Below, one piece after another: positions 63,345-64,000 of a stretch of DNA of 64,000 nucleotides; position 1 is the first letter of the stretch, and the number at the start of each line of letters is the position of its first letter. The notes under the pieces are model-generated. The model did no database searches and had not been told where the DNA came from. It saw only the letters and a list, made by a program, of their open reading frames with translations. The stretch is taken from contig NZ_JACONT010000015.1 of the NCBI RefSeq assembly GCF_014358075.1, positions 1 through 64,000 of the forward strand. Reading direction: 5' to 3'. The stretch is from Sphingomonas albertensis (GTDB lineage Bacteria > Pseudomonadota > Alphaproteobacteria > Sphingomonadales > Sphingomonadaceae). A program made the translations under genes and the position numbers.

Positions 63345-64000
63345 ATGAGACTGTCGGGCAAGACCGCGGTGGTGACCGCTGCGGCGCAGGGCATCGGCCG
63401 CGCCACCGCCGAACGCTTTCGCGACGAGGGCGCACGGGTGTTCGCGCTCGATCGCGACGGCGCCGCGCTGAAGGCGGTCGAAGGCGTCGAGCATATCGTC
63501 GTCGACCTGCTCGATCCCGCCGCCATCGCCGCGCTGCCCGCGACGACCGGCCCGATCGATATCCTCGCCAACATCGCCGGCTTCGTCGCGGCGGGCGACA
63601 TCCTGCAAGGCAGCGATGCGGACTGGGACCTGTCGTTCAACCTGAACGTCCACGCGATGCACCGCATGACGCGTGCGTTCCTGCCCGGCATGCTCGACAA
63701 GGGCGCCGGCGCGATCGTCAACATGAGCAGCATCGCCTCGAGCGTGAAGGGCATCCCCAATCGCCACGCGTACGGCGCATCGAAGGCGGCCGTGGTCGGG
63801 CTGACCAAGGCGATCGCCGCCGATTTCGTCGGCCTTGGGATTCGCTGCAACTGCGTGTGCCCAGGCACGATCGAGACCCCGTCCCTGCGCGAACGCATCG
63901 TCTCGCAGGCAGGGACTCAAGGCATTTCGGTGAGCGAGGCCGACGCCGCGTTCGTCGCGCGCCAGCCGATGGGCCGGCTGGGCCGCGCCGAGGAGATCGC
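63345..64000 (+). CDS. SDR dehydrogenase, 2-keto-3-deoxy-L-fuconate dehydrogenase-like (runs off window)
   Basis: At least 218 residues; the 3' end is outside. Rossmann motif TAAAQGIGRA, NIAG, and active Ser-Tyr-Lys in NMSSIASSVKGIPNRHAYGASKAAVVGLTKAIAADF. MRLSGKTAVVTAAAQGIGRA and the ELDRDGAAL-like NAD acidic loop (ALDRDGA) match the KDF dehydrogenase group of the non-phosphorylative L-fucose pathway. An adjacent mutarotase supports this. Exact substrate is inferred. Confidence 0.87.
   Translation, partial: MRLSGKTAVVTAAAQGIGRATAERFRDEGARVFALDRDGAALKAVEGVEHIVVDLLDPAAIAALPATTGPIDILANIAGFVAAGDILQGSDADWDLSFNLNVHAMHRMTRAFLPGMLDKGAGAIVNMSSIASSVKGIPNRHAYGASKAAVVGLTKAIAADFVGLGIRCNCVCPGTIETPSLRERIVSQAGTQGISVSEADAAFVARQPMGRLGRAEEI

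Overview
The window looks like a chromosomal segment of a sphingomonad (Sphingomonas or a close alphaproteobacterial relative). This is an inference from uniformly high G+C, two large TonB-dependent receptors, an UrcA-family protein, an ArsR-methyltransferase (SahR-type) regulator beside met genes, and abundant dispersed palindromic repeats. There is no phage, IS transposase, CRISPR array or rRNA. Most genes are house-keeping or envelope functions; the interest lies in a few small operons and in the repeats.

Layout. 1-3.2 kb: a leftward methionine-cycle operon (sahR-metF-metH N-terminal module) whose promoter overlaps a perfect palindrome. 3.4-12.6 kb: small lipoproteins, an aldo/keto reductase, a short-chain acyl-CoA type XRE regulator facing a 54-residue ORF, a cation efflux protein, a hydroxybutyrate dehydrogenase, a zinc metallopeptidase and small conserved proteins. 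12.7-17.7 kb: glutamine-dependent NAD synthetase carrying an in-frame 123-bp copy of a dispersed repeat, then a tight three-gene operon (CDP-alcohol phosphotransferase, inositol-3-phosphate synthase, inositol-phosphate cytidylyltransferase-like protein) that reads as a CDP-inositol route to an inositol-phosphate conjugate. 17.7-33.3 kb: ettA followed at once by a HisKA_2-type histidine kinase, several exported peptidases, two tRNAs, an EAL phosphodiesterase, moaA and nadK. 33.4-44.2 kb: cell-wall enzymes (L,D-transpeptidase, RlpA, SleB-like hydrolase), a ClC transporter, an OmpR-type regulator and the first TonB receptor.

44.5-51.7 kb is a sugar-transfer cluster: a P-loop sulfotransferase-like protein, four glycosyltransferases, and a sucrose-phosphate synthase fused to its phosphatase. 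51.8-58.4 kb: PiT phosphate transporter, UrcA, GFA protein, a two-lobed aspartic protease with a PDZ-like end, and a UvrD/PcrA helicase. 58.5-64 kb: a second TonB receptor divergent from a Tat-exported glycosylasparaginase, followed by a sugar mutarotase and a 2-keto-3-deoxy-L-fuconate dehydrogenase-like SDR that runs off the window; together they suggest scavenging of glycoprotein-derived sugars such as L-fucose.

At least five families of palindromic repeats are scattered mostly at gene ends. Two copies affect coding sequence: one lies wholly inside nadE, the other overlaps the apparent N-terminal extension of a lipoprotein ORF. The best candidates for undescribed biology are the CDP-inositol operon, the repeat-bearing NAD synthetase, and the glycosyltransferase cluster.
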